This document shows, in pieces, positions 23,188 to 34,493 of a stretch of 64,000 nt of DNA. The notes beneath the pieces were generated by a model, which saw nothing but the letters and a program-made list of their open reading frames with translations, was not told the origin of the DNA and ran no database searches. The translations under genes and the position numbers were made by a program. Positions within the stretch are counted from its first letter, which is position 1, and each line of letters opens with the position of its first letter. The stretch comes from Siphonodentalium dalli (taxonomy: Eukaryota; Mollusca; Scaphopoda; Gadilida; Siphonodentaliidae), in NCBI GenBank assembly GCA_032622095.1, contig CP136063.1, forward strand, positions 180,649,956 to 180,713,955. The letters run 5' to 3'.

Positions 23188-23210
23188 CCCCCCCCCCCCC
23201 CCCCCCCACT
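23188..23210 (+). repeat. Poly-C tract
   Basis: A run of more than 20 C in intron 2 of the CIDE-N gene, shortly before exon 3. Confidence 0.85.
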
Positions 23211-23320
23211 TTGACAGCTTTCGCCGCCCCTGGGGAACTCCGAATATTTGTGTTTGAAATACATGTTCAACAATAATTTAATCGTTGGTGGCAGAAATCA
23301 GTAGAATGATATGCATGCAG

Positions 23321-23610
23321 CCCATGTGGCCCCATCAAATATGCTGTCTACCCAGTCACCAGGGCAAGGGATGCTTGCCCACAACGCATCCTGCTCCGGC
23401 GTCCCGGGGGATATGGTGTGCCAACTACCCACACACCTTGGTCACCCGCCCCGAACCTCTACATGTCAGTTTGGATTTGGGAATGTTTCTCTCTCCAACG
23501 ACGGGACAATAGTGTACAGCACACGGTCGACATGGGGCTCATTTGATTCGGGTGTCAAGGCAACACCGAGAGAGCGTTCCCTCGATTATAGTGGTGCATG
23601 TCGACCTTGA
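23321..23610 (+). CDS. CIDE-N domain protein, exon 3 (terminal exon)
   Basis: The open segment begins after the acceptor ATGCATGCAG and ends with stop TGA at 23608-23610. The phase (two bases, then HVAPSN) fits the single G left by exon 2, giving a shared Ala codon. Its composition is GC-richer than the surroundings, as expected for coding DNA. It encodes residues 121-215, a low-complexity tail (Gly, Ser, Pro, Thr, His) without a recognisable CIDE-C or nuclease domain. An AATAAA follows 36 nt after the stop. The acceptor is weaker than the others, so the exact 5' boundary is the least certain part of the model. Confidence 0.55.
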
Positions 23611-23645
23611 ATGCGGTACCTATCATTTTCGAGAGAGCATGTTCA

Positions 23646-23651
23646 AATAAA
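23646..23651 (+). terminator. Polyadenylation signal of the CIDE-N gene
   Basis: A consensus AATAAA hexamer 36 nt past the exon 3 stop supports a gene end here. Confidence 0.5.
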
Positions 23652-24933
23652 AATAATATCGTCTTGGTCCGATCATTATGAAATGTGTCATTGCTGTTGA
23701 CATCGATACATGTACATGTATATAGATGTGAATCATCGAGAAAAACTTGCCGTCGTCAGCCATATGGGGGTGTCAGTATTAAAACAATCATAGTCACCAT
23801 CGGCCATCTTGAATTTCAGTACATGTACTTGTGTCACACAATGAATGTTTATTAATCGGCACTACAGACTACCTGTATACCATCTGACGATCATTATCAG
23901 ATTCAGGTAATTTGTTACGAAATAAATGTACTTAAGTGTGAAAAAAACACTACAACCGGGACCTCTCTTTTATACCATTATATATAGTAATAGCCATGTC
24001 AGCTAGGCATATGCATGGCTACATTATGTGGGCCGACCGACCACCCCATGAGTATAACGTCTGATTTAGTTTCACGTACGTTGACTGTAAAACAAACTTA
24101 CGCCTGCATAGCAAAAACAAGACAACAACATTAAATATATTATCCTATATATGCAAGGTAGCGGACCCCCTCATGGTACATGTGCATACTGTAACATTCA
24201 AATAGTAAAATATCATATATTTCTGACATGTGAGTTTGTTTCGGGTTGACACTTGACAGTTCCGGGCTTGCCACGTCAGTTGACAGACTCCACCATAGCA
24301 CATCAAAGTCTGACTGTCGAGCGCGTACGTCGCATGGTAAGTCGACTGTGTCGCATGTCTCTCGAACAATGTTGGTCGCTATTTTACATACTAGCTGGTT
24401 ATATTTTTCGACCAGATATTGTTCGGATAGGGTATTCTTTGTGATAATTGACTTCACTGAGGCAGATAACCATACTTATTTATCAGAAACACCCCCCTAG
24501 GTGTAGTGCTGGGACGGTTGTCCGGATAACCGGTTACGGTTCGGTTACGCGTGTCAACCGGTTGGAGGAGGCCACAACCGGATAACCGTAATATTGATAA
24601 CGATCGTACTATCATCATAGTACTCCGTGTAAATGTTGCCGAAATCATTTACGGAAGTTTAAGTAACGAGAGTAAGTAATAAGAAGTCGCTTAGAAGCGA
24701 TTTGGACAGTTGATTGTGTATTCATATACCCCACAACACACGCCTGTTTGATCACCGGCGGCTTTTCTAGACATGAAACCAACAACTCTGTGAATCACTT
24801 GCTACACATTCAATGCCAATTTCCTTTGGCGGCATTACATGACGTTCCGGCTGCACGCGCACCGCGGCATACATCAAAGCAATCAAGTCTATACTTTTAC
24901 TACGTCATCAATAGTATGTATGTTTTCTTGAAA

Positions 24934-24952
24934 CCCCCCCCCCCCCCCCCCC
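24934..24952 (+). repeat. Poly-C tract
   Basis: Nineteen or so C residues inside the hAT-like foldback. It may have contributed to the nearby assembly break. Confidence 0.8.
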
Positions 24953-25211
24953 CTTTGTCATTACCATTAGTTCGTCTCAAAGCGATGACAGAAGACCTAC
25001 AAAAACGGAAATCGAATGGGCGATAAGGAAGGCCCGTCGAACGCGATTCGTTTATTGTGGATCAACATCCAATATGAAGTCGCACATCCAGAAAAAAACA
25101 CAGGCCTACTGGGAGTGGGAAATCAGAGTATATCTAGTGATGTGTTTGATAACTTTATTTCCTAAACACTGGCTGGGGCTTACGTAATAATGAATCGCGA
25201 CGATTTAATTT

Positions 25212-25311
25212 NNNNNNNNNNNNNNNNNNNNNNNNNNNNNNNNNNNNNNNNNNNNNNNNNNNNNNNNNNNNNNNNNNNNNNNNNNNNNNNNNNNNNNNNN
25301 NNNNNNNNNNN
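25212..25311. other. Assembly gap (100 N)
   Basis: Exactly 100 N, a conventional size for a gap of unknown length, inside a long inverted repeat. Frames drawn across it are meaningless. Confidence 0.98.
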
Positions 25312-25919
25312 CGGTGATCAAACAGGCATGTGTTGTGGGGTATATGAATACACAATCAACTGTCCAAATCGCTTCTATAAGCGGCTACTACGTTGATAGT
25401 ACGATCGTTATCAATATTACGGTTATCCGGCTGTGGCCTCCTCCAACCGGTTGACACGCATAACCGAACCGTAACCGATTATCCGGACAACCGCCCCAGC
25501 ACTACCAATGACGAGATTTAACTTCACAAAACCATTGTTATGTGAACATTACTGGTACAGTCAGAATGGCATTACTGAGTAAATTAAATTAATCCAATAA
25601 GATACCAAACAAATGGCATTGGAAAAGCTCAAAGCATTGAGAAATATTCTAATAATATTTTCGACTAAAGTAATCGAACTTATTTCACTACTAAGTTGTT
25701 GACAAATCACTGTAACAGTTCTGTTTACATAACAATAATTTCATTGTGCGGCATTTTTTTTGTTGGAGAACTTTCAATAATTGTTATAGCAACAGTTATA
25801 GTTTTAGTTCAGTTGCCTCCAATTCTGCCCCTAATAGAGGAAGAGTAATAGAAACCTCAAAGGGAGGCAAGATGGTTGTCCCATCAAGGGTCAGATCTGC
25901 CACAAAGTGTGCAGTTTGT

Positions 25920-26013
25920 ACTCAGGCATTATTTCATGCCGTGCATTTAATTTAATTGTGATATATATATATAACAATTAAATTAAATGCACGACATGAA
26001 ATAATGCCTGAGT
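25920..26013. repeat. Near-perfect 40-bp-arm hairpin with AT loop
   Basis: The arms 25920-25959 (ACTCAGGCATTATTTCATGC...) and 25974-26013 are reverse complements with a single mismatch, separated by GATATATATATATA. This could be a tiny MITE or a cruciform; the transcript would be a long hairpin. No flanking duplication was identified. Confidence 0.9.
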
Positions 26014-26314
26014 CCTTTTATGTCAAATTTTGCTTGACCAATTAGAAAAATGAAAGCAGGCCATCTGACATCGTCAACTAATCAGAAAATAGCCTGTGCG
26101 ATAAAAGGCTACTTTTTGCCGCCCGGCAACAGATCCCATTCTGCGGATTGATAAGTTAGCTGAGTTTTGAATAGCAAATGACATGAAAAACAGATGTCAC
26201 ATTTTTTTTGTAACGAATTTAATATTGTTTTTTTGTACCGAATATTAAAAAATTATAACGCCAAAATTATGGTCTTTTATAGACATCCCGCATTACAGTT
26301 TTATGCATGATGAC

Positions 26315-26873
26315 CAGGGGGGGGGGGGGGGGGGGGGGTCGGACAAAAATTTCAGGCACGTATGGCATTTTTTCCCTTTCGATCATTTTTTTGTACCCAC
26401 CCACCCCCACCGCCAATTTGTTTTCCGTTTTGGCAGTTTTTTCCGACCATTTTTTGACACCCACCCCCCCTTTTAACACTAAAACAGAGATTTGCGGGGG
26501 GAAATTCACTGTAAACAGCTGTATATGAATTTCTGTGCATACTATTTATCATGGATGTTAACATGGACATGTAAATAGGAATGAGTCATTTTGAGGTCAT
26601 TCGGCCAAAAAAACATGGCTGCCAGCGGCCATCTTGGATTTCAAAATTTGCAACGAAATACAACACGATAACTGCCTGCAGTCAGTTTACAGTTAGAATT
26701 ACATTATTTCTCTCATTCAAAGTGGGTTTGAAGCCCAACTCATTGCCAAAACACTAAAAAACAAGCAGGATTTTTTTTTTTTAGTTGCGGAAAAAATTGC
26801 TTGTTGGTGGCTTTGACCACCCACCCACCACGGCATACGTGCCGGATTTTTTTTCTTCACCCCCCCCCCCCTG
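26315..26873. mobile_element. hAT-like MITE with poly-G/poly-C termini and 7-bp duplication
   Basis: Left end CAGGGGGGGG..., right end ...CCCCCCCCTG, with matching inner sequence (GGCACGTATGGCAT against ACGGCATACGTGCC). The direct repeat TGATGAC flanks both ends (26308-26314 and 26874-26880); with one further mismatched base this would be the 8 bp typical of hAT. The homopolymeric G of about 22 at the left is probably an expansion of the terminal repeat. There is no coding capacity. Confidence 0.75.
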
Positions 26874-27802
26874 TGATGACTCCGACATATTATTCGCATA
26901 CTGCCCAATATAATGCTTACGGCGTAAAATATCATTTGATATTAATTGACATTATTATTGCCGACTTTGATCTCACATCACACATGCACCGTATTTGTAA
27001 AGTTGAAGCCGCTAGCTATGATTTTTGTAATACATTTGGGGAATACAAAACTTAGATACGATTTATTCCTTGTACTCATTAGTAGCTGTCATTAGGGTGG
27101 ATACACACATGCATGTAATTTCTGTATGTAAAATCCATGTATTTTACATGGTCACACCAATCATTGATAGCATTAGTCGCCTGCGCGCGATCGGACAATT
27201 TCAACAGGCGAGACAAGTGAGTAGTTATAAGCTATTATCAAATAAACTGCTATCAAGAAATTTCAGGCCAGTCATAAATTCTTTCATGGATGCCGAAATG
27301 AACAAATCCTGTCTGATATCTGTTGCTGTTTTTCACGAGTTTTAATTCATTTCGAAAAGTGGAGTTGAGTCCCTCGATTTTATACTTTATTTGTTTCTCG
27401 TCATTTCAGGGTCATCCAAAATAAAAATAAAATGTGCAGAATTTGCAGCTCTTTAGGGCGATTGTGATACACGAGTGTTTAATGTCCCATTAACAATCCG
27501 ATATGGTGCTCTCATGCCTTGACTAACAGGAAAATTAAGACAGACAATACCGATTTTTACTCTATGTTGAGTAGATCCATGTGTCCTGGATTTCAACATT
27601 ACACGAATTGCTACAATATTCAATTACCATTACACGGGCACAATTGTGAGCCATGTCATGTTTTAAATATCTCAGTTTGAATAACTTCTAAATGTTGGAA
27701 ATTTCTTTACGCCCACAATCTATCCGAGTCTGGATTTATAAATTTATCTCGACCGTCACGGGGATCGCTCCCCCATATAAAACGTTGTGTTCGTATTTGG
27801 AA

Positions 27803-28419
27803 TTAAGTTGAATACAAGTTAATTGTATGGGTACATAACATTCAAATATGTTCACAAACATGCATGAGTTGGAAATAAGCAGAATGCTATGCATCTTTGC
27901 AATCACAGGAACCCGCCATTAAACTTCAAAGGTAATTAAGCTTTTACATTTTAAAAGCAATAGTTTATAGTGCTTCATAATGAGTTATTTTGTATTGTTT
28001 TAAAATATAAAAGCTTACCTTTGATATATTTCATGGTTAGTCGTAAATGTGAAATCACTTATTCTTATTGCACAGTATATATCTAGATAATAGTTAATTT
28101 ATATATTTTGTTCTTTGTGTATAGTGTATATATTTGTTCGGCAAGCATGAAACGTTTATGTAAGAATGTTCAAGTCATATTATCTGAAGTATAAATAAAT
28201 TATAAGACACATCTATGGTTCATGCATTATCCTTTCCCAATACATCAAAGTTATGGAGACACAGACTCAGTATGATTATTCATTGCCGCGGTGTCATATG
28301 CGCTTAATTTAGTGAGCGTGAACAAATACCCATTTCTTATCGAAATGTCCATTTATCGATCGGAATGGCTTTAAGTTGAATACAAGTTAATTGTATGGGT
28401 ACATAACATTCAAATATGT
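27803..28419. repeat. Direct repeat pair, 49 bp, about 567 bp apart
   Basis: TTAAGTTGAATACAAGTTAA followed by TTGTATGGGTACATAACATT and CAAATATGT occurs at 27803-27851 and again at 28371-28419, essentially identical. The second copy is immediately followed by a partial reiteration ATGGGTACATA. It could be the ends of a small insertion or a slipped duplication. Confidence 0.7.
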
Positions 28420-29309
28420 ATGGGTACATACATTGGGATATTCCTCAACAAATCAACTTGAAGCGCGGCATGAAAATCGATTCAGATTTTCGCCCATGTC
28501 GGGGTTAGAACCCTTGCCAACCTGGTGTATTCCAGACTGTGATGATCGTATCCACAACCTAAGTAGCACAATATATAAATTATACTGTTCGGGTATTAGT
28601 GGCCTAATAAACATTTACAGCGCCGGAATCAACAAACGGCGAATATTCGGGTACTGCCAGTAAACTCACCTAATAAACTAGACGCGTGATTCCGTCTGGT
28701 GTATACGTGCCGACAATACAAAGGGATTACCGTTACGTAAGTAATTACTTTGTTGATGCACCGTCTGTCCTGAATCCTGACAGCCGTTCAGAATTTGTGC
28801 AATTGTTAAACTAGTCGCATATTGTTGGTATATCTTTGAAGTTAGGAGCATAGATTTTGATTATCTTATCTGTTAATTAAAAAAAGAGTCCCGTTTAACT
28901 TTTATTTATATCTGAGAAAGATCGGCAGAATTTGTATCAAAACTTGAACTATGTTTTAAATAAGTTAGAAAGGGAGCTTAACATTAAAACAAAATCCATC
29001 GCAATACTGCCCCTGGAAACTCATAATTGCATGCAGTAGGACACATTACTTCAGTCGTCAAAATATCCACTTTCGGACTCGATTTCTGGAACGACCTTCT
29101 AGAATGGGGCGCACATTTCAGTCTATTATTACGCCACCTAGTGTGGTGTTTCTAGCTTTTGGTTTTTTGATATCGCATGGTCGATCGATAATTCACTGGG
29201 TGATTGTACATTCGGCAAACCTCGTCAGATTCCGTCACCGTTTCATCGTACCGATAATTACGAGAGTACAACTAAGATTGGCACATGTGTTTACGTCACC
29301 GGTGTAATT
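28420..29309. other. No recognisable gene
   Basis: Frames at 28391-28663 and 29104-29307 lack motifs and splice context. A weak tRNA-like promoter block on the minus strand is discussed among the rejected items. Confidence 0.4.
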
Positions 29310-30095
29310 GTGGGGACATGCTTCTATTATGAAGGTTTGCTATCCCGAAGGTCCGCTATTCCGAAGGTTCTCTATTCCGAAGGTTTTTGTTATTTTTACG
29401 TTAATTCTATATTCTAAAGTATTGAGACTAATTTGAGAGGGTTCATTTTCACAAAGATTCTTTATATGGAGTGTGCGCTCACATCCGAACTGATCATGCG
29501 CGCACACCGATACAGATACAGGAGGAAATAACTTAACTTAGAACATTAAATGTGATTTTGTTTTGTTTTCGCTGGTTTTCTTGAGATTTTATGTCATTAC
29601 GTGGGCCCATACCTTTGAATTCTTGGCATATACTATGAATGTTGTGGTATATATGGACCCTCCCGCATTGGGACATGACATAGGTTCAGTTGACTTAAGT
29701 GGTGTTCTGTGTGTGCTCCAATTTGGAGTTCAATATTTTAAGGGCCAAGTTTAGAATTTTATGGGTCCATACCTTTGAACTCTGGGCATATAATATGAAT
29801 ATTGGGGGGCATGTCTCTATTCCGAAGGTTCACTATCCCGAAGGTCCACTATTCCGAAATTTCTCTGAATGTTCGCTATTCCGAAGGTTCACCAATCCGA
29901 AGGTTCGTTATTCCGAAGGTTCTGTGTTCCAAAGATTTTTTTTATTTTAAGGTTAATTCTATATTCTAAAGTAACGAGAGGGTTCATTATCACGAAGATT
30001 CTTTTTATGAAGGAAATAACGTAAAACATTAAATGTGATTTTGTTTTGTTTTCGAGGGTTTTCTGGAGTTTAATGTCATTACGTATGACCTTATT
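29310..30095. repeat. Tandem segmental duplication with CCGAAGGTTC minisatellites
   Basis: Two diverged copies, about 29310-29610 and 29800-30095. Each has an array of TATTCCGAAGGTTC units, then GTTAATTCTATATTCTAAAGT, AGAGGGTTCATT and ACATTAAATGTGATTTTGTT landmarks in the same order. Between them CCATACCTTTGAA and GGCATATA(C/A)TATGAAT are also duplicated (29610 and 29765). There is no coding content. Confidence 0.75.
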
Positions 30096-30534
30096 TCTCA
30101 TTACATATTCACGCCAAGGAGCCCACACAATTGCTATGTTACGATGCGATTTAATGTGATTATGTGTGACCTAATATCTCAATAATCTGAGGCAAGAGTA
30201 CGCCTGCTAAAGGCGAATTATAACAGTTGGGGGTATAACGCTCAATAAATACTGGAGGCTATAACAAACTGCGCAGTAGAATATCGCTGAATGGACGAGT
30301 ATGAGATGAGCCTAAATGCAATTGTGACTTTGTTTAAAGGCCCACTTAATTTTCGAGTCATTAATTTTTAATAGTATATACGGTTTTAATAACAATTTAT
30401 GCCATAAAATTTGAATAAACTACTATAATTCATCACCATTTGAAAGGCAGAATACTTCTATCTCCTAGTTTGAAACACCTTCAAAATACCGCGTCGTATA
30501 TCTAGCAATTAGCAACCAACATGTCCTCCTCGGC

Positions 30535-31125
30535 TTTCCATAGATTTCAACGTAATTTGATACTTATGGGTATTTGTGTCCGGGAAGTGTTTTGGACGGG
30601 TCAAATCGTGACCCCGACCTGACCTTGACCTTTAAAACTGTCAATGCAAGGTCAATTTGGGTAAAACGGACAAATTTCGGTGAAATTTGATACCTAGGGA
30701 TACTTTGGTCCGAGGAGAGTTTTGAACGGGTCAAATCGTGACCTCGGCCTGACCTTGACCTTCAATATGGCCAATCAAAGGTCAACTCGGATAAAACGGA
30801 TAGATTTCGACGAAATTTGATACCTATGGGTACTTTTGTCGGGGGGGGGGGGGGGGGGGGGGGGGTGTTTTGGACGGTCAAATCATGACTCTGACCTTAC
30901 CTTGACCTTCAAAATTGTTCATTAAAGGTCAAGTTGGGTAAAACGGACGGATTTCGACGAAATTTGATACCTATGGGTACTTTTCTACGGGTGGGGGTGT
31001 TTTGGACTGGACAAATCATGACCCTGACCTGACCTTGACTTTCGAAATAGTCAATTGAAGGTCAAATCGCACCTTTCACCGGAAAGCAGATGGGAAACAG
31101 CCCGGGTGAAGTCGGGCCTATCAGC
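30535..31125 (+). repeat. About 130-bp tandem repeats, four copies, same family as 2085-2395
   Basis: Units with GACGGGTCAAATCGTGACC, CTGACCTTGACCTT, AAAACGGAC and GATACCTATGGGTACTTT recur at about 30597, 30727, 30875 and 31011. The third is preceded by a poly-G run (30840-30865). The array ends with GGAAAGCAGATGGGAAACAG, as does the insertion in the Gypsy remnant. Each unit contains two TCAAGGTCA-type motifs in opposite orientation. Confidence 0.85.
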
Positions 31126-31309
31126 TTGTGTAATAAAGAAGACAGTTTGATGAAAGTAATGTATGACACGAGAAACGGGAAAACTTGAAATATGGAAGTA
31201 CGCAAATTTCCCGCATAAAATTTGAAAGCTAGTTTATAGAATAATTGTATTATTATTTATATTTATGGCTAATAATACGATCTTGGTGGCGTTACCATTT
31301 CTGACTATG

Positions 31310-32850
31310 GTTTTCTTGTTGTAGATATGTCTTTTGCCAACAAGTCGGTACATAATATGATGGGGAAAAAATAATGGTTGTCAGTGAAATAATTGCTCAA
31401 AGTTACAGCGGTTCACTACCACTATCCGAGTCGGCGGACGGACATAATTATATATAAATTAAATTTTCTGCCGAAAAACTATGATATTTGGCGTTATTTA
31501 TCGGAGCTGCTTTGTACAAATCAGCTGATGTTTTTACATAATCGTGAAGGTCTGTCTTTTGCCAACAGGAACATATACGATATTATGGGGAAAAAATAAT
31601 GTTTGTCAGTGAAATCATTGCTCAAAGTTACAGCGGTTCACTACCACTATCCGAGTCGGCGGACGGACATAATTATCTAGAAATTAAATTTGCTGCCGAA
31701 AAACTATGATATTTGGCGTCATTTATCGGAGCTGGTTTGTACAAATCAGCTGATGTTTTTACATATTCACGAAGGTCTGTCTTTTGCCAACAAGAATATA
31801 TACGATATGATGGGGTAAAAATAATGTTTGTCAGTGAAATCATTGCTCAAAGCAACTGCGGTTCACTACCGCTATTCGAGTCGGCGGACGGACATAATTA
31901 TATAGAAATTAAATTTGCTGCCGAAAAACTATGATATTTGGCGTCATTTATTGGAGCTGATTTGTACAAATCAGCTGATGTTTTTACATATTCACGAAGG
32001 TCTGTCTTTTGCCAACAAGAATATATACGATATGATGGGGTAAAAATAATGTTTGTCAGTGAAATCATTGCTCAAAGCAACTGCGGTTCACTACCGCTAT
32101 TCGAGTCGGCGGACGGACATAATTATATAGAAATTAAATTTTCTGCCGTAAAACAATGACATTTGGCTTTATTTATCGGAGCTGGTTTGTCCAAATCAAC
32201 TGATGTCTTTACATAATCGGGAATGTCTATCTTTTGCCAACAAGTACATACACGACATGGTGGGGAATAAATAATATTTATGGGTGAAATAATTCCTCAA
32301 AGTTAGTGCGGTTCACTACCGCTCTTCGAGTCGGCGGCCGGACATAATTATTATATAAATTAAATTTTCTGCCGTAAAACTATGATATTTGCCGTTATTT
32401 ATCGGAGCTGGTTTGTACAAATCAGCTGATATTTTTACATAATCGTGAAGATCTATCTTTTGCCAACAAGTACATACACGACATGGTGGGGAATAAATAA
32501 TATTTATGGGCGAAATCATTCCTCAAAGTTAGTGTGGTTCACAACCGCTCTTCGAGTCGGCGGCCGGACAATAATTATATATAAATTAAATTTTCTGCCG
32601 TAAAACAATGACATTTTGGCTTTATTTATCGGAGCTGGTTTGTATAAATCAGCTGATGTTTTTACATAATCGTGAATGTCTATCTTTTACCAACAAGTCA
32701 ATACATGACATGATGGGGAAAAATTTATATTTATGGGTGAAATCATTCCTCAAAGTTACTGCGGTTCACTACCGGTCTTCGATTCGGCGGACGGACATAA
32801 TTATATATAAATAAAATTTTCGGCCGTAAAACTATGACATTCGGCTTTAT
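31310..32850. repeat. About 225-bp tandem repeat array, seven copies
   Basis: Units contain TTTGCCAACAAG, GATGGGG(A/T)AAAAATAAT, CAGTGAAATCATTGCTCAAAG, CGAGTCGGCGGACGGACATA and TATTTATCGGAGCTG. Copies starting near 31487, 31713 and 31938 are 225 bp apart and the latter two are almost identical; the outer copies are more diverged. Since 225 is a multiple of three, frames of 68-73 codons repeat, but they do not join into one frame and show no protein motif. Confidence 0.9.
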
Positions 32851-33901
32851 TTGTCGGCGCATTAGGTCAATTGATAAAAATTATTTCCTTTGATTAACTA
32901 CATGATCGTAAGCTTAAATAAGCGACAACACCACTTTATAAAATCATAATTAATTGTAGTGATAGCACAAAGTAATCTTCTTGTACACGCACCGAAATTC
33001 AGGTGCCCACTAAACTAATTACACCTTTACTAACGGCTGTTGGCTAGAGCGGTAGTCGACCGCAGTAATGTGTACAATGGTGTGGTTATGAGTTTCCAAG
33101 GGATGGTTGTGTAATGAGATAGAACTCATTCTGTTCTTTTATTACCTGTCCTCTTTAGATCATTCTGATGTACACTTTTTAACTGACTGGGAGAATCCAT
33201 TTAGTATAGAAATGGTTAATGCAGCTAGAGCAGTGGAACAAAATGACATTATGTCTATGACACCTGCAACTCAAATATTGTATAAACTTCAATATCGTAC
33301 AATGTGCGTAAATGGACATAAGCAGCCAGATGCCCGGTAGCATGTGTATTTTATAAATGGTTATATGAGAGATATACACAAGTAAATTACTCTCCATATT
33401 TTGTATGCACAAGCCATGCATTGTGTATACTGATGTCATGTTTTAGACCATTGGTTGTCCGTATTAGTTTAACAACACAATTGTTACATTTAGGGCTGCA
33501 CAAAATTATCTTGTGATTGCATGTTGGTATCGTATTGTGAATTTTTAAATTTAATGTAAAATTCATATAGCTGCCGGTGAAGTGAACCATTTATTCTCCT
33601 ATCCAAAAATGACGGTAACATAAACAAAGACAAGAGGGACACCTAAATAGCATCATCAATCCGACAAGACAATAATTTTTTTTTAATCCCGTTACCAACA
33701 CCAGTACAACGTACATGATTACCCTTCAAAAAAATAACACTGTGCAGCAGGATACGACCAACTATACCAGCACACACACCATGGCTACATACACAGTCAA
33801 AAGAAGTTCTTGGTACAGTTATATATGCATGTATATTACAAATGGGATACCAGCATCTCACCGAACGCAGTTAAATGTGAAAAGTCACAATGGTTTGTAA
33901 A

Positions 33902-34325
33902 ACAATAATCACGAAGAACATGGAAAATAGATATATAAACTTTGTTATTATTGGTAACTTTCCAGGGACGAGATTTTGCATGTTGAAACCATTGTTGTGT
34001 AAACAGTACTGTTACAGCGAAAGTTATTTTATCTACAAATATCAAACATATCAAGCCAAATGCATTTTTGCAAATAAAATGTTTTAGTTGAAAATCTGTG
34101 TTCTCTGGAATATTTTTCATTGCTTTTTACATTTTCATTTTCCTTTTGCAATGTGGACCTTCATGATTTTATCACAATTTTCTGTCTAATTATTTGTTGA
34201 TAAAATGGCTGAAACTGTAACAGTAATAATTACATAACAAAGGTTTTAAAATGCAATGTCTCATCATTGAAAAGTTAACCATAATAAAATAAGAACATAT
34301 TCTATTTTTCCATGTTCTTCTTATA
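33902..34325. mobile_element. Foldback element with about 130-bp arms
   Basis: Left arm (about 33908-34050) and right arm (about 34195-34325) are inverted copies: GAAGAACATGGAAAATAGAT against TATTTTTCCATGTTCTTC; TGTTACAGCGAAAGTTATTTTATC against GATAAAATGGCTGAAACTGTAACA, spelled here only in part. Frames on the two strands therefore give look-alike peptides. No transposase and no certain target duplication. Confidence 0.7.
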
Positions 34326-34493
34326 CTAATGATGGTTGTAGAATCTCTTATGATTTTTTTGAATTTACCCATGTAAGTGCCTTTTGTCCCTTTAATCATT
34401 TCTATACTAAATACTCAATGCTGAGGCTAATGCTGAATAATTATCGCTTAGGAAATCTTCAGATAATAAGTTCAACAAACAACCAAATAGGTT

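Larger units (their letters stand above)
24504..25504. mobile_element. hAT-like foldback element spanning the assembly gap
   Basis: Left end TAGTGCTGGGACGGTTGTCC, right end GGACAACCGCCCCAGCACTA, typical TAGTG...CACTA hAT termini. The inner arms keep pairing for more than 200 bp (ACCGGTTGGAGGAGGCCACA against its complement at 25429; CCCCACAACACACGCCTGTTTG against the complement at 25320, shown in part). The flanking octamers (CCTAGGTG and CCAATGAC) do not match, so the target duplication is decayed or the insertion was rearranged. Subterminal AACCGGTTACGGTT motifs are repeated. The centre holds a poly-C run and the N gap. Confidence 0.75.

Noticed and set aside
27155-27228. Candidate exon VTPIIDSISRLRAIGQFQQ with a perfect GTGAGT donor
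   Set aside because: No convincing acceptor, no partner exon and no recognisable family; one good donor is expected by chance in this length.
28470-28575. tRNA-derived SINE on the minus strand (GGTTCTAACCCC as B box)
   Set aside because: Only the B-box-like motif is convincing; no good A box, tail or second copy was seen.
33028-33100. tRNA-like block GGCTAGAGCGGTAGTCGACC
   Set aside because: A-box resemblance only; no matching B box at the right distance and no clover-leaf pairing that I could draw.
33210-33265. Next exon of the polycystin-like gene after exon G (acceptor TTGAGTTGCAG)
   Set aside because: Phase would fit, but the peptide shows no GAIN/GPS features and no donor follows.
33107-33340. 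Exon-like frame (DHSDVHFLTDWENPF... ending QPDAR) behind a TTTAG acceptor
   Set aside because: The first part matches the dispersed MITE module CATTCTGATGTACACTTTTTAACTG also seen near 42060 and 55050, and no family resemblance or partner exon was found.
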